Below, piece by piece: positions 1 through 12,000 of a DNA stretch of 64,000 bases. The stretch is from positions 11,151,446-11,215,445 of the forward strand of contig OZ038433.1 of NCBI GenBank assembly GCA_964036275.1. Direction: 5' to 3'. This stretch comes from Litoditis marina. Taxonomy: Eukaryota > Nematoda > Chromadorea > Rhabditida > Rhabditidae. Every line of letters starts with the position of its first letter. Position 1 is the first letter of the stretch. The notes below the pieces were generated by a model, which did no database searches, was not told where the DNA came from, and worked only from the letters and a program-made list of their open reading frames with translations. The translations under genes were made by a program, and so were the position numbers.

Positions 1-3000
1 ATTGAGAACAATACAAAATCATTTGGTCTTCCAGCAGAACTGTTGGTTTCTTCAGAAAGTTTATCTGAGTCCTTCCAACCTCATGAAAAACGTGAGGTTG
101 ACAGGATTTAGATAAATTGAGCATGAGCACCTCATCAGCTACTCGTGAACTTCATGTTGAAGCATAGCAATCAATAGAATCTCAAGAGAAGTTTGTCAGA
201 TATTGCTCATAAGGTATCTCATGAGAGTTTTTGAGGGATTGCTACCGTACCAGTACTCACCTCCAAATAGCCGGCACAGAACACGGAACGACTCATCGAT
301 TCATATATTTTAGAAGCTTCCAAACACGAATTTCGATCGATAATGGGAAGAACTGCCGCTTGTAGACGATGGGGATACTCTGGGAGATTGAATGTAGAAA
401 GTAAACTGAACTGTTGGACAGAAAAATAATTCATTTCTGCTAAATCATTCATTACGGATCGTGAAAATTATACCTAACCCCAACCGAAAAAATGCCAAGT
501 CATACTGTAGGAGTGTTTGTAGGAATGATGAGAACTATATCTAGCCCCATACTGCCCCATCCCGAGACGAACGACACATTTTTGTGTGTCATAGCTGAAA
601 TTCCCTGGGTGCATTCAGAAAGCATCGGAAAATGTCAAATCATTTCATACTGTAGAATTCTCCGTAGGAATGATGTGGACTATACCTACTACTGTGCCCA
701 GAAGAAATTTGTTTCATGTACGATGAATACCGCCTAGTAACGGAGTAAAGTAAATTAATAAATATGTAAATTGTAAAATAATACCCAGCCCCATACTGCC
801 CCATCCCGAGACGACACATTTAGTGTCCGTGTCATAGCTGCAATTCCTCTACCAAATTGTAACATGGGAACAAGGAATCACAGTAGAATGGGAAAAGTGT
901 CTTCTATAACATCAAATACTTAAACTAAAGTAGCAAGACTTTTCAGATCATCAAAAAAGAATATGAAAGAGGAAATCAATACCCAGCCCCATACTGCCCC
1001 ATCCAGAGACAACACATTTTGTGTCGGTGGCATAGCTGAAGTTTCTAGGAGGTAGACAAATCGGTTGGACATAGTCGGTCCAGTTGAAGCCCGGGGGTTC
1101 CACCTCCACTATCGTCAGGTCGTGGGCGAAGAGGTCTGGAAAACACCCTATGAAACTGAAAAACAAACAGAGAAGATTGGAGGAAATTATTTCGTAGTTG
1201 ATATGAGCAGTTGTTGTAGTTGGATAAAGGCAAATCTGTAGTCTGTTCTTTGAGCACGTAACGGAATCAAACTACATACACATCAGGTTGATACAAAATC
1301 TTGCTTCGCAAACATGCAAACCTTAGGAAACCTCAATGTTGTTCAAGGTTTCCATTTGAAAATGAGTTTTTTGTTTTGAACATGTAGACTATGAAGTTTG
1401 CGCAGGAATGATGAGAACTATTACTATACCTTCATAGAGTGGATAGAAAGTGAATCTAAGTGGTATTGCTCTCTGTTCGGTGCCCTCAGTTTTTTGCGTG
1501 CAGAACAGGCTTCAACTCAGATTTAGCCGTCCTTCCTATAGGGAATGACTACGTCTGAGCTGTAGTTTGATCTTTGATTTGCTTGACCTACCTTCATAGA
1601 GTGGATAGAATATAAAGCGTAAAGGTGTTGCTCGTTGCTCGGTGCCCTCAGTTATATTGGTATCCCAGTCACCGGCCACAATGTAGTACGACTGTGGTCG
1701 GGCATCTTCCCTTTAAAACTAATTTTCAGATGAAAAGGTACCTAGTTAGCTCTAGCTGAGAAATTTTCTGGAATAGAATAGAATAGAATAGAATAGAATA
1801 GAATAGAATAGATTTATTCGCGATTCAACACTTGACTCTCCACATTGTTGGATGTGGCACTCCGATTAGAGCAATAAAAGAAGCAAAATTTAGATGATGA
1901 AAAGGGTATTGTGACCCTGTTACGCGCACATAATGATTCATGCCTTGTACGATTGAATTGCGCTTTTTGATTAACTCTCCGAAACACACTTCTCTACATT
2001 TATACTTTTATCGTTGGGCTTTTTTACTCAGACCCTCAGAGCCATAACAATAGTTTTATGCGCAAAACGCATTTAAAGTAGGACGATTATGTGCTCCAAT
2101 CTCGGCGCGTCAGTCCTTTAAACTGCAATTTGAAAATGTATTGCACTTTAAAGGACTGAAGCGTTGAGATTGGAGCACAAAATCGTCCTTCTCTAATATA
2201 ATTTTTTTGATTGTACAAACTTACTCGAAACAATGAGCTGCCGTGATGAGATGCGTTCTGTCGAGAATACTCGCCCCGCAGTGATGTGCATTTGTCTAAA
2301 AAAGAAAATTGTTTTCGGGAATGGGCCTTTAGAGTTTGTTCGCTGTCACCATGATAAAGTCTTCTACTCTCTATGAACTGTATTCTATTCTGTATCATGA
2401 AGTCTCAAGAAAGGACCACTATCAACTGAGAAGATGCTGTTGCGACACATATCTGTGGCATGAATGATGATCAGCGCCTGGTATCGCAGCGATGTGAATC
2501 AATAAGAAGCCAATACGGTGTGTATGTTGCTCTAGATGTGTTGGTAGTTTCATCGCGTTATGACGTACATTGAGTTCAAACTATAGTTCCAGCTCAGACA
2601 AGTCCCAGCCAATTGGCCAACCACTTTTTTATTGGCTGAACGAGAGAGTGTGCAGGTCAGAGAGACGCAGACTGTCTTAGCCTGTCTGCGCGTCATTGAC
2701 GTGCATGCTCTCTCGTTTATGTAGCTGGCCAATTGCAGAAAGTTGGCGCTAATCGTTCTGAGAGTCGTTCCCAGAGACCTCGGCAACGTGCCAACAGAAT
2801 TTCCAGGCGGCGTTGTAACTGTTTTCCAAGACACTGAAAGTTTTTCTGAGCGATAGTTTACCTTTGTTACGGTACGTGGATGCAAGGTATTTTCATGAAA
2901 TCTAATACTTCTATGAAATACATTCATTCGAAGTTTCATTGGCAGGCTGCCAAGGTCTCAGTGGGAATGGCGAGAACTATAAGTTCTCACCGTTTTAAGC

Positions 3001-6000
3001 CGTATCGCTGCGGTCCACGGAAATGCGCCGGCCGCCGTCTCAAATCCGCCGACGACTCGCGCGAAGCGGTCGCGTTGCGGGTCACGTGCATTTACTTGCA
3101 CGTGACGCAGGCCACACGTACCGTCGACACCTGCAACAAAGAGCTTATCAACGAAAAACTTCTCATATATGTCCTTATAAAAGTGTACACGGCTAATTTA
3201 TACTTTCGACCTATTAGAATTGTGCCTCAGTCACCACTTTCCTTCTAATTAACTCAAAGAAGCTGCGGTACACACTCTTTTGACTATGTAATGTTTCAAC
3301 ACGTGCACACCGCAAACTGTTGTTTTTTTCGATAAGAAGCACTAAATTCGCTAATTAAGTAGTTCGTCCAAGTTGTTTACAAGTTGTATAAGCCATTGCG
3401 GTTTACATGGTTTGATCAGTTTGAAGTTAAGCTGGTATTGCGATCATGCTACAACAATAGTGTCGTCTCGTCTCTCCTGAGAATAAGCTTATTAGTAACT
3501 GAACTAACTTGTGTCTGGCGGGGAACTGCACTGGATATGCGCCTGTAGCCCGCAGGATGCCGCCGCGGCCAGTTCGCAGACTCCCTGCGCACAACGAAGA
3601 TTTCTACCCGGACGCACCATTTCAACAGGTGCAAGTACAGAAATTGAACTTCTGAAAACAACTGATGAGGTAAAACTCAGTAATTTCCGGGCGACCACAT
3701 CCCAGTCTGCGTCTCTCTGTGCACACACTGTTTCGCCGAACAGGTGTTCAGGTCGTATGTATACTGTTAGTCAGTTTCACAGTCACGTGAACGATGTTAA
3801 ACACAGCAGAATTCGAAAACGTGCAATGAAAAATGCACGATTCCTTATTAAATTGCTGACGCTCGATTATTCAATTAACTTTTAATCTAGTAGGGTTTGT
3901 TCTTTCTAAATCAGAGGTATACGGTGTAGTTTTTTCTTGATACCGTTGCTTCTGATCAAGAATCCCAGATTTGAGCGTATTGACATCGAACTAAACGAAG
4001 ATCGAAATCACAAATTATCGATTCTATCGAGATCAAACTACAACAAGTGGTCATGCGCAACATGTAATACCTCATTTGCATCTTCTGACAGATGATGTCC
4101 GCAGCCTGCCCGTCAACTGCCCGGGAACAGACGGGTTCCCAGTCGCCCTGGAAATGAACCTCCACACCACCACTCGACTCACTTCCATTCGAGAACCGGA
4201 ATGATATGTCTGGAAGATTTTTCTAATGAATTTGAACTAATTAAAAGAAAAGACAATCAAATAATTTGCTTAAAAGAATATTCTTTCTTGCTAAACGGTC
4301 TTCATTGTCCAGTTATTCTGAATAGCAAAGTTAGAAACAGTGTGGATGTTGATCTGTTCTGTTTGTGTAGTTGGTTCCGGTAAACTTCGGGTGTAGCTCA
4401 AAACGTGGACGTGTGAGCGGATCTGGTTACAACTCATCTACTTGTGAACTCTCACAGTACGCATGCAAGAGTATCTTGGCATTTAAATCCCATCCTGCGT
4501 CTCTCGCTCTGCCTCACTATTTCTCGTCTCTCACACCCCGGCGGGATGTGGAGATCAGAGAAGTGGCGTACGTATTTTTGAATGTTGACTATACTTCCTG
4601 CACCATAGTTCATTCGATGACAGCCGGCACTCTGAGAGAGACCCACACGTACTGTATTACCTAAGAAACGTTGGTTTGGATTATATGACACAAGAAAGGT
4701 ACCCCGGGCTACGCCCGGGTCCCTTCCTTGATGAGTCTAGGTCGGTGGTTGCGTCGAGAAGTTTCTTGTCCTCATTTGCGTCTCCTAGTAATCGAGCGTG
4801 GTACTTCTCCATAACATAGAGCGCGGGAGTTCTCCTTAACATAGAGCGCCATAGTTCTCCCTAACATAGAGCGCGGGAGTTCTTCTTAACATAGAGCGCC
4901 ATAGTTCTCCCTAACATAGAGCGCGGGAGTTCTTCTTAACATAGAGCACGGGAGTTTTCCTTAACATAGAGCGCCATAGTTCTCCCTAACATAGAGCGCG
5001 GGAGTTCTCCTTAACATAGAGCGCCATAGTTTTCCTTAACATAGAGCGCCGTAGTTCTCCCTAACATAGAGCGCGGGAGTTCTCCTTAACATAGAGCGCG
5101 GAAGTTCTCATTAACATGAAGCGCGGTAGTTCTCCCTAACATAGAGCGCGGTAAGTAGTTCTCCTCAACATAGAGCGCGGGAGTTCTCCTCAACATAGAG
5201 CGCGGGAGTTCTCCTTAACATAGAACGCCATAGTTTTTCTAAACATAGAACGCGGTAGTTCTCCTTAATATAGAGCGCGGGAGTTCTCCTTAACATAGAG
5301 CGCCATAGTTCTCCCTAACATAGAGCGCGAGAGTTCTTCCTAACATAGAGCGCGGGAGTTCTCCTTAACATAGAGCGCCATAGTCCTCCCTAACATAGAG
5401 CGCGAGAGTTCTTTTTAACATAGAGCGCGGAAATGATCCTTAACATAGAGCGCGAAAGTCCTCCTTATAGAGCGCGACATTTTTCCTTAACCTCGCGGGA
5501 GTTCTCATCGCGGGGGATCATTAATTTCAGTTTCTAGCAGCAGCCGGTTTCAGAAAAATCTAAAATGAAAACAGAAAATCACGTACTGTTCACGTTTTTT
5601 CTTCTCAGAAAACCAACTACAAAGTGCACCATTTCTTCTCTGTTTCTCGACCAAAAAGCATTTGCCTCATACACACACACACACACACCAAGCAACGGTT
5701 TTATATTAGTAGACAAGGTAGGTCGCCGGCGGCTAAAGCCGCCTCCGCCTCCCTTGTTTTTATTCCGGGCTGGCGAGAGCTTCCTGGCCCTATTTTTTCT
5801 GAACATGGACCGCCGAAGCTCTCCTCAACATAGAGCACGAAAAATGTCCTCAATAGCAAAACCTCTCTTCAACATAGAGTGCGAGTCTTCTCTCTAACAT
5901 AGAGCGCGACTCCTCTCTCCAACAAAGAGCGCAAGCACTCTCCCTAACAGAGCGCGAGTCCTCTATCTAACTTAGAGCGCGAGCACTCTCCCTAACATAG

Positions 6001-9000
6001 AGCGCGAGTCCTCTTTCTAACTTATAGCGCGAGATCTCTCCCTAACATAGAGCGCGGAATTTCTCCTTAAGATAGAGCGCGGGAAGTCTCAGCATAGAGC
6101 GCGGAACTTTTCCCTAACATAGAGCGCGGAACTTCTTCCTAACATAGTGCGCGGAACTTCTCCTTAACATAGAGCGCGGGATGTCTTAACATAGAGCGCG
6201 AGACTTCTATCTAACATAGAGCGCGGAACTTCTCCTTAACATAGAGCGCGGGATGTCTCAGCATAGAGCGCGGAACTTCTCCCTAACATAGAGCGCGGAA
6301 CTTCTTCCTAACATAGAGCGCGGAACTTCTCCTTAACATAGAGCGCGGGATGTCTCAGCATAGAGCGCGGAACTTCTCCCTAACATAGAGCGCGAAACTT
6401 CTTCCTAACATAGAGCGCGGAACTTCTCCTTAACATAGAGCGCGGGATGTCGCAGCATAGAGCGCGAAACTTTTCCCTAACATAGAGCGCGAGACTTCTC
6501 CCTAACATAGAGCGCTGAACTTTTTTTTACATAGAGCGCGGGACTTCTCCTTAACAAAGAGCGCGAAACTTCTCGTTAACATAGAGCGCGACAGTTCTCG
6601 TTAGGATTCTCTCTTTCTCTCTCTCTACCTCTCTCTCTCTCTTTCTCTCTCTCTCTTTCTGTTGAGGCTGCGTGTATTTCACGTGACTTTAACGGATCTT
6701 TGTTCAACTTGAATAAAGCAAACCTATTCCCTAATTCAATTTGCAGCTGCAGCCGATTCGTAGTCACTCGAAAATAGAAATGAAATCCAGCTAGCTCACG
6801 TTTTTCCACGCCATTTGCCTCACTCTTTCCCATTGGTTTTCCGACTGAAATTGTTACAAACACACACACCAAACTAGCCTTTTATACTAGTGGACAAGGA
6901 AGGTACCCCGGGCTACGCCCGGGTCCCTCCCTTGATGAGTCTAGGTCGGTGATGGCGTCGAAAAATTTCCTCCTTTTTCCGTCTTTGAAAAGTCCTCGAG
7001 CGCAAAAGTTTTTTTTTAAACATGGAGCGCCCCAGTTCTCCTTAGCTTAGAGCGCGGTAGTTCTCTCTACATAGCGCGCGGTAGTTCTCTCTAACATAGA
7101 GCGCGACAGTTCTCCTTAACTTAGAGCGCGGTAGTTTTCTCTAACATAGAGCGCGGTAGTTTTCTCTAACATAGAGCGCGGTAGTTCTCTCTAACATGGA
7201 GCGCGGTAGTTCTCTCTAACATGGAGTGCGGTAGTTCTCTCTAACATAAAGCGCGGAAGTTCTCCTTAACATAGAGCGCGGAAGTTCTCCTTAACTTAGA
7301 GCGCGGTAGTTTTATCTAACATAGAGCGCGGTAGTTCTCTCTAACATTGAGCGCGGTAGTTCTCTCTAACATAGAGCGCCGGAGTTCTCCTTAACATAGA
7401 GCGCGGAAGTTCTCCTTAACATAGAGCGCGGAAGTTCTCCTTACATAGAGCGCAGTAGTTTTCCTCAACATAGAGCGCGGAAGTTCTTCTTACATAGAGC
7501 GCGGTAGTTCTCCTCAACATAGAGCGCAAGACCTCTCTCTAACGTCGAGCGCGAGACCTCTCGCCAACATAGAGAGCGAGACCTCTCTCTAACGTCGAAC
7601 GCGAGACCTCTCGCCAACATAGAGCGCAAGACCTCTCTCTAACGTCGAGCGCGAGACCTCTCGCCAACATAGAGAGCGAGACCTCTCTCTAACGTCGAGC
7701 GCGAGACCTCTCGCCAACATAGAGAGCGAGACCTCTCTCTAACGTAGAGCGCGAGACCTCTCGCCAACATAGAGCGCGAGACCTCTCTCTAACGTAGAGC
7801 GCGAGACCGCTCGCCAACATAGAGAGCGAGACCTCTCTCTAACGTCGAGCGCGAGACCTCTCTCTAACGTAGAGCGCGAGACCTCTCTCTAACGTAGAGC
7901 GCGAGACCTCTCTCTAACGTAGAGCGAGACCTCTCGCCAACTTAGAGCGCGAAACCTCCCCCTAACAAAGGGCGCGACAGTTCTTACCAACATAGGGCGC
8001 GGGAGTTTTCATTAACACCCTAGCCGTGATAATAGCAGAACGCAAAATAAAAAAGTTGAGAACACAGTAAAAAAATCTCTTTTTGTCTACTATGATCCGG
8101 ATGCAGAGTTTCTTCTTGGTTTTTGCTCTTCTTGACATCCGGCAGTTAGCAGGAGCCCCAGTGGCTCCTACAGCAGGTCCCCCGTCCAACCATCAGCGAT
8201 TCATTCCATGGCAGCAGCTCCAACCCGGAGCAGGCATCCTTCGGGCGAACAGAGCGTTCGAGTGACTCTCCTCTCGTCCCGCCGCGCTTTTAAACCCATT
8301 TCCCCACCCTGTTTAGCCTTTCCTGTTAACCGTGACGGCGTGAAACTCGTCTATCCTGTTGAGATGCATTGCTATTGCCAAATCCCAGCAACAGCCGGTT
8401 GGGAAAATGAAATCTCACGTTCTCTCACGTCTTCTAGCTTCCCAGCTTGCTTCACTTGCCTCACCCATTTCCCGACCAAAAGTGCAATAGTGAAGCAAAT
8501 CGGACACACAGACAGACAGACAGACCAAACAACGCAAATATATAAATAGACAAGGAAGGTACCCCGGGCTACGCCCGGGTCCCTCCCTTGATGAGTCTAG
8601 GTCGGTGATTGCGTCGAGAAATTTCCTCCTTTTTCCGTCTTCGAAAGTTCTCTTTAACATAGAGCGCGGTAGTTATCCATAATTTAGAGCGCGGTTCTCC
8701 TTTTTACCATAGAGCGCGGAAGTTCTCCTTAACGTAGAGCGCGGTATTTCTCTTTAACATAGAGCGCGGGTAGTTCTCCTTTTCTTTCTTTTTGTTCTTT
8801 TTGTCTACTATTTTGAGATGAGGGGCGTCTTCTATTGTCTTCATCACGCCGGCAGCATCCGGCAAGTAGCGGGAACCACAGTGGCTCCTACAGCATGCTC
8901 CCGTCCAACCATCAGCGATCCATTCCAAGGCAACAGCTCCACTCCGGAGGAGGCATCCTCAGAGCGAACAGAGCGTTCGACTGGCTCTCCCCCATTTCCG

Positions 9001-12000
9001 CCGCGCTTTTATACCCATTTTCCTACCCTGTTAAGCCATTCCTGTTAACCGTGACAGCGTGAAACTCGTCTATCCTGTTTAGAGAAATTTTCTATTGCCA
9101 AATCCCAGCAGCAACCGGTTTGGGAAAATGAAATTGCACGTTCTCTCACGCCATTTGCCTCACCCAGCTTGCCTCAGTTTCCTCACCATTTTTCGACCAA
9201 AAGTGCAATAGTGAAGCAAAATCGGACACACAGACAGACAGACAGACCAAAGTAGCAAAATATAGAATAGGACAAGGAAGGTGCCGCCGGCTAAAGCCGG
9301 CTCCCCCTCCCTTGATGAGTCTAGGCTGTCGATAGCTTGCTGCTCTCTCTTCTCTCCTTTCTTTCCCTCTATTTGTTTTTTTTTCACATTTTTCTTCTCA
9401 CTTCACCCACTCAATGGTTTCAAAAACAACATACAAAGCAAGCAAGCACAGTGGAGCTCACATAAACAGCGAAAATGGGGACAGTGGGGCTCACATAGAC
9501 AGCAAAAATGAGGACAGTGGGGCTCACATAGACAGTGAAAATGGGGACAGTGGGGCTCACATAGACAACGAAAATGGGGGCAGTGGGGCTCCCATACACA
9601 GCAAAAATTGAGACAGTGGGGCTCACATAGCCAACGCAAATAGGGGCAGTGGGGCTCCCATACACAGCAAAAATTGAGACAGTGGGGCTCAAATACACAG
9701 CAGAAATTGAGACAGTTGGGCTCACATAGACAACGCAAATGGGGGCAGTGGGGTTCCCATACACAGCAAAAATTAAGACAGGGCCATTCACAGCAAAAAT
9801 TGAGACAGTGCAGCTCAAATACACAGCGAAAATTGAAACCGTGGGGATTCACATAGACAGCTAACATGAGAATAGTGGGGCTCACAAAGACAGCGGAAAC
9901 AGTGAGGATTTACATAAACAATAAGAATGGGAACAGTGGGGATTATATAGACAGCGAGAATGAAAACAGTGACCCCACATAGACCGTGAAAATGCGAAAT
10001 GTGGGTTAACACATACACAATCACACACACAACGAAAATGAGAGTATGATAAAAAAGAGATGAGAAAAAGAAAGAGAAACACAAAGAGAGATAATACACC
10101 AAAAATAAACGACAGATACCTTCTTGAATGCATCCCAGCCGCCTCCCGAGTCGCCAGTAGTGATCAACCTCTCCCCATCCCACCATCAATTCAAAATGAA
10201 AAGCAAAAAGCACGGTTTCACGCCTCCCCAGTTAGAAAGTGCAATAGTGATGGAATTCGCCCGATTTCCACCAAAAGTGCAAAAATGATGGAATTCCGGA
10301 CAGACAGACAAACAAACAAACAAACAAACCAAAGTAGCAAAATATAGAATAGGATACGTATTCTCAATTATTCGATGAAATACTAGTGAAATTTCACGTT
10401 GGAACGAACAAAGACTATACCATTACAGCTGGCTTCATCTGACCCGTCTCCACAGTCCAAATGAGAATCACAGAGGTTGTAGCGAGCAATACAATCGCCA
10501 TTCCCACACACCGCGTCCGTACAATTCGAACATCTGAAACATGAATCTATAGAGAATAATCACTTACTAGTTGTAGTTAAATCTATCTAGGTTGTAGTTT
10601 GATCTACGTACACGACAGAAATTTAGAATCACGATCTTGGCGGAACCAAGCTACAAACACAGAACAGAATATAGTGGGTGCCAAACTTATAAATTTCTGT
10701 CTCTCACAGGCATCGAACCTGTGAGCAAAAGATTCGTAGCAGACCGCTAACCAGTGGGCTATTAGAGTACATGACTGAGGTATTTCGGAATCGAAGACAA
10801 GTGCGCGTACACAGCGGAAAGTGAGATATACAGTAACCTACCGGCTTTCCGTTGGCGACGACTATAGGAGCCTCCGTATGCTCGCGGATCACACCACCCA
10901 ACACTTACCAATACTTTCAATTTTCAATGCGTTGCTTCATTGATTCGCGAATAAAAACAATGAGTCGTTTTTGTTGAAGACCTTTGACTTCCCAGGTTGG
11001 CCTTCAATCAATAAAAGTTCCCTATCATGAAGCCTCCTTTTTTCGATCTTGCCAGAGTACCTCAACAACTATTGATCGGTACCAAAAGTTCATAGAGGGG
11101 TCGCCCCGGTTGAAAAGTCGCCAAATCCGTGCTTGTTGATTTTCCCTCTGATGTGTTTGTAGTTTGATGCGGCCGAGTTTTAGTTTCTTATAATTTTGCT
11201 GTTCATAGAGATCAAACTACGACTCAAACTACACATTCCTGACCAATTCGACCAAAAATTAGGTTTCGATGAATTACATGTGCAATAAAGTGCAGCCTGT
11301 GCATCAACAAACTTATTCATACTATGAATACATTTATTTCTAGTGTTCAATAAACATTCAAAACCTATTCGCCCATCGCCAAATTTGAATTCATACGTGT
11401 TTTACGTGTTTCGCCAACTTGTCAACAAGTTTCTACGATAATCTCAACACGTCTGGCGACTGTCTGCCTGGGTTTCATTTCGGCTTCGGGATATTTTTGG
11501 TCGCTTTTTCAAAAGCAAGCCATTACGGTGTATGTGGTTTTATCTGTGTCGTTTACACTATCTCCCTGTGATTGTACTTTGATCTCGTTCCTTTTCGGTC
11601 CAAATTCGCTCTTTCCAAAGCCTATACCATACGGTGTATGCTGTCTTGTCCCACTGTGTTTGTAGTTGGAACCTCTTGGATTTTGGTCAATCAAAATCAA
11701 ACTACAACTACGATTTGATCTTTTTCTGTGTTCTGCTCGGTTCTCCGTACATGTTACCTCTATTCCACTACGAAATATCTCTCTAGATAGACATTTTTCA
11801 TCTATTTGTGTTCTAAATTCCCAACAATTCAGGCGTTTCGTGCAACTTCCCCTCTCCTACTCTCCTTTCCGTGCACTTTGGGTGCATTTTGAGTGCACGC
11901 GTACCTGAGCGTGCGGCACGGCGTGCGTGTCGTGCATTGTTTTTGTCGAAGGCAGTCTACGGAGTAACCGGTCGATGTCCATTTCCTCGCCCCCACTTCC

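Noticed and set aside
785..850. Mutually exclusive alternative exon of the protease
   Set aside because: Acceptor phase is incompatible with the flanking exons and the catalytic Asp part is missing; kept as an echo.
2550..3248. Open frames of 120-130 codons on both strands around 2.5-3.2 kb
   Set aside because: They run through a family A MITE and the shadow of exon 2991-3130.
3511..3885. 124-codon plus-strand frame
   Set aside because: Antisense shadow of the SRCR exon 3509-3651 running into MITE R.
4730..4770. Possible hammerhead ribozyme (TTGATGAGTC near the snapback hairpins)
   Set aside because: The core lacks the required CUGAUGAG and a matching GAAA/cleavage triplet; the flanking pairing does not form the three-stem junction.
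4795..8015. CRISPR-like regular repeats
   Set aside because: Units are contiguous 25-mers without unique spacers, in an intron of a eukaryotic gene.
9403..9885. Long Cys/His-rich open frame (11-residue repeats) on the minus strand and an acidic repeat frame on plus
   Set aside because: Both are forced by a 33-bp tandem repeat (multiple of three); no start context, splice sites or neighbours support a gene.
10690..10790. tRNA gene in the SINE copies
   Set aside because: A and B boxes are present but the clover-leaf stems do not pair and the sequence recurs with decay in four places.
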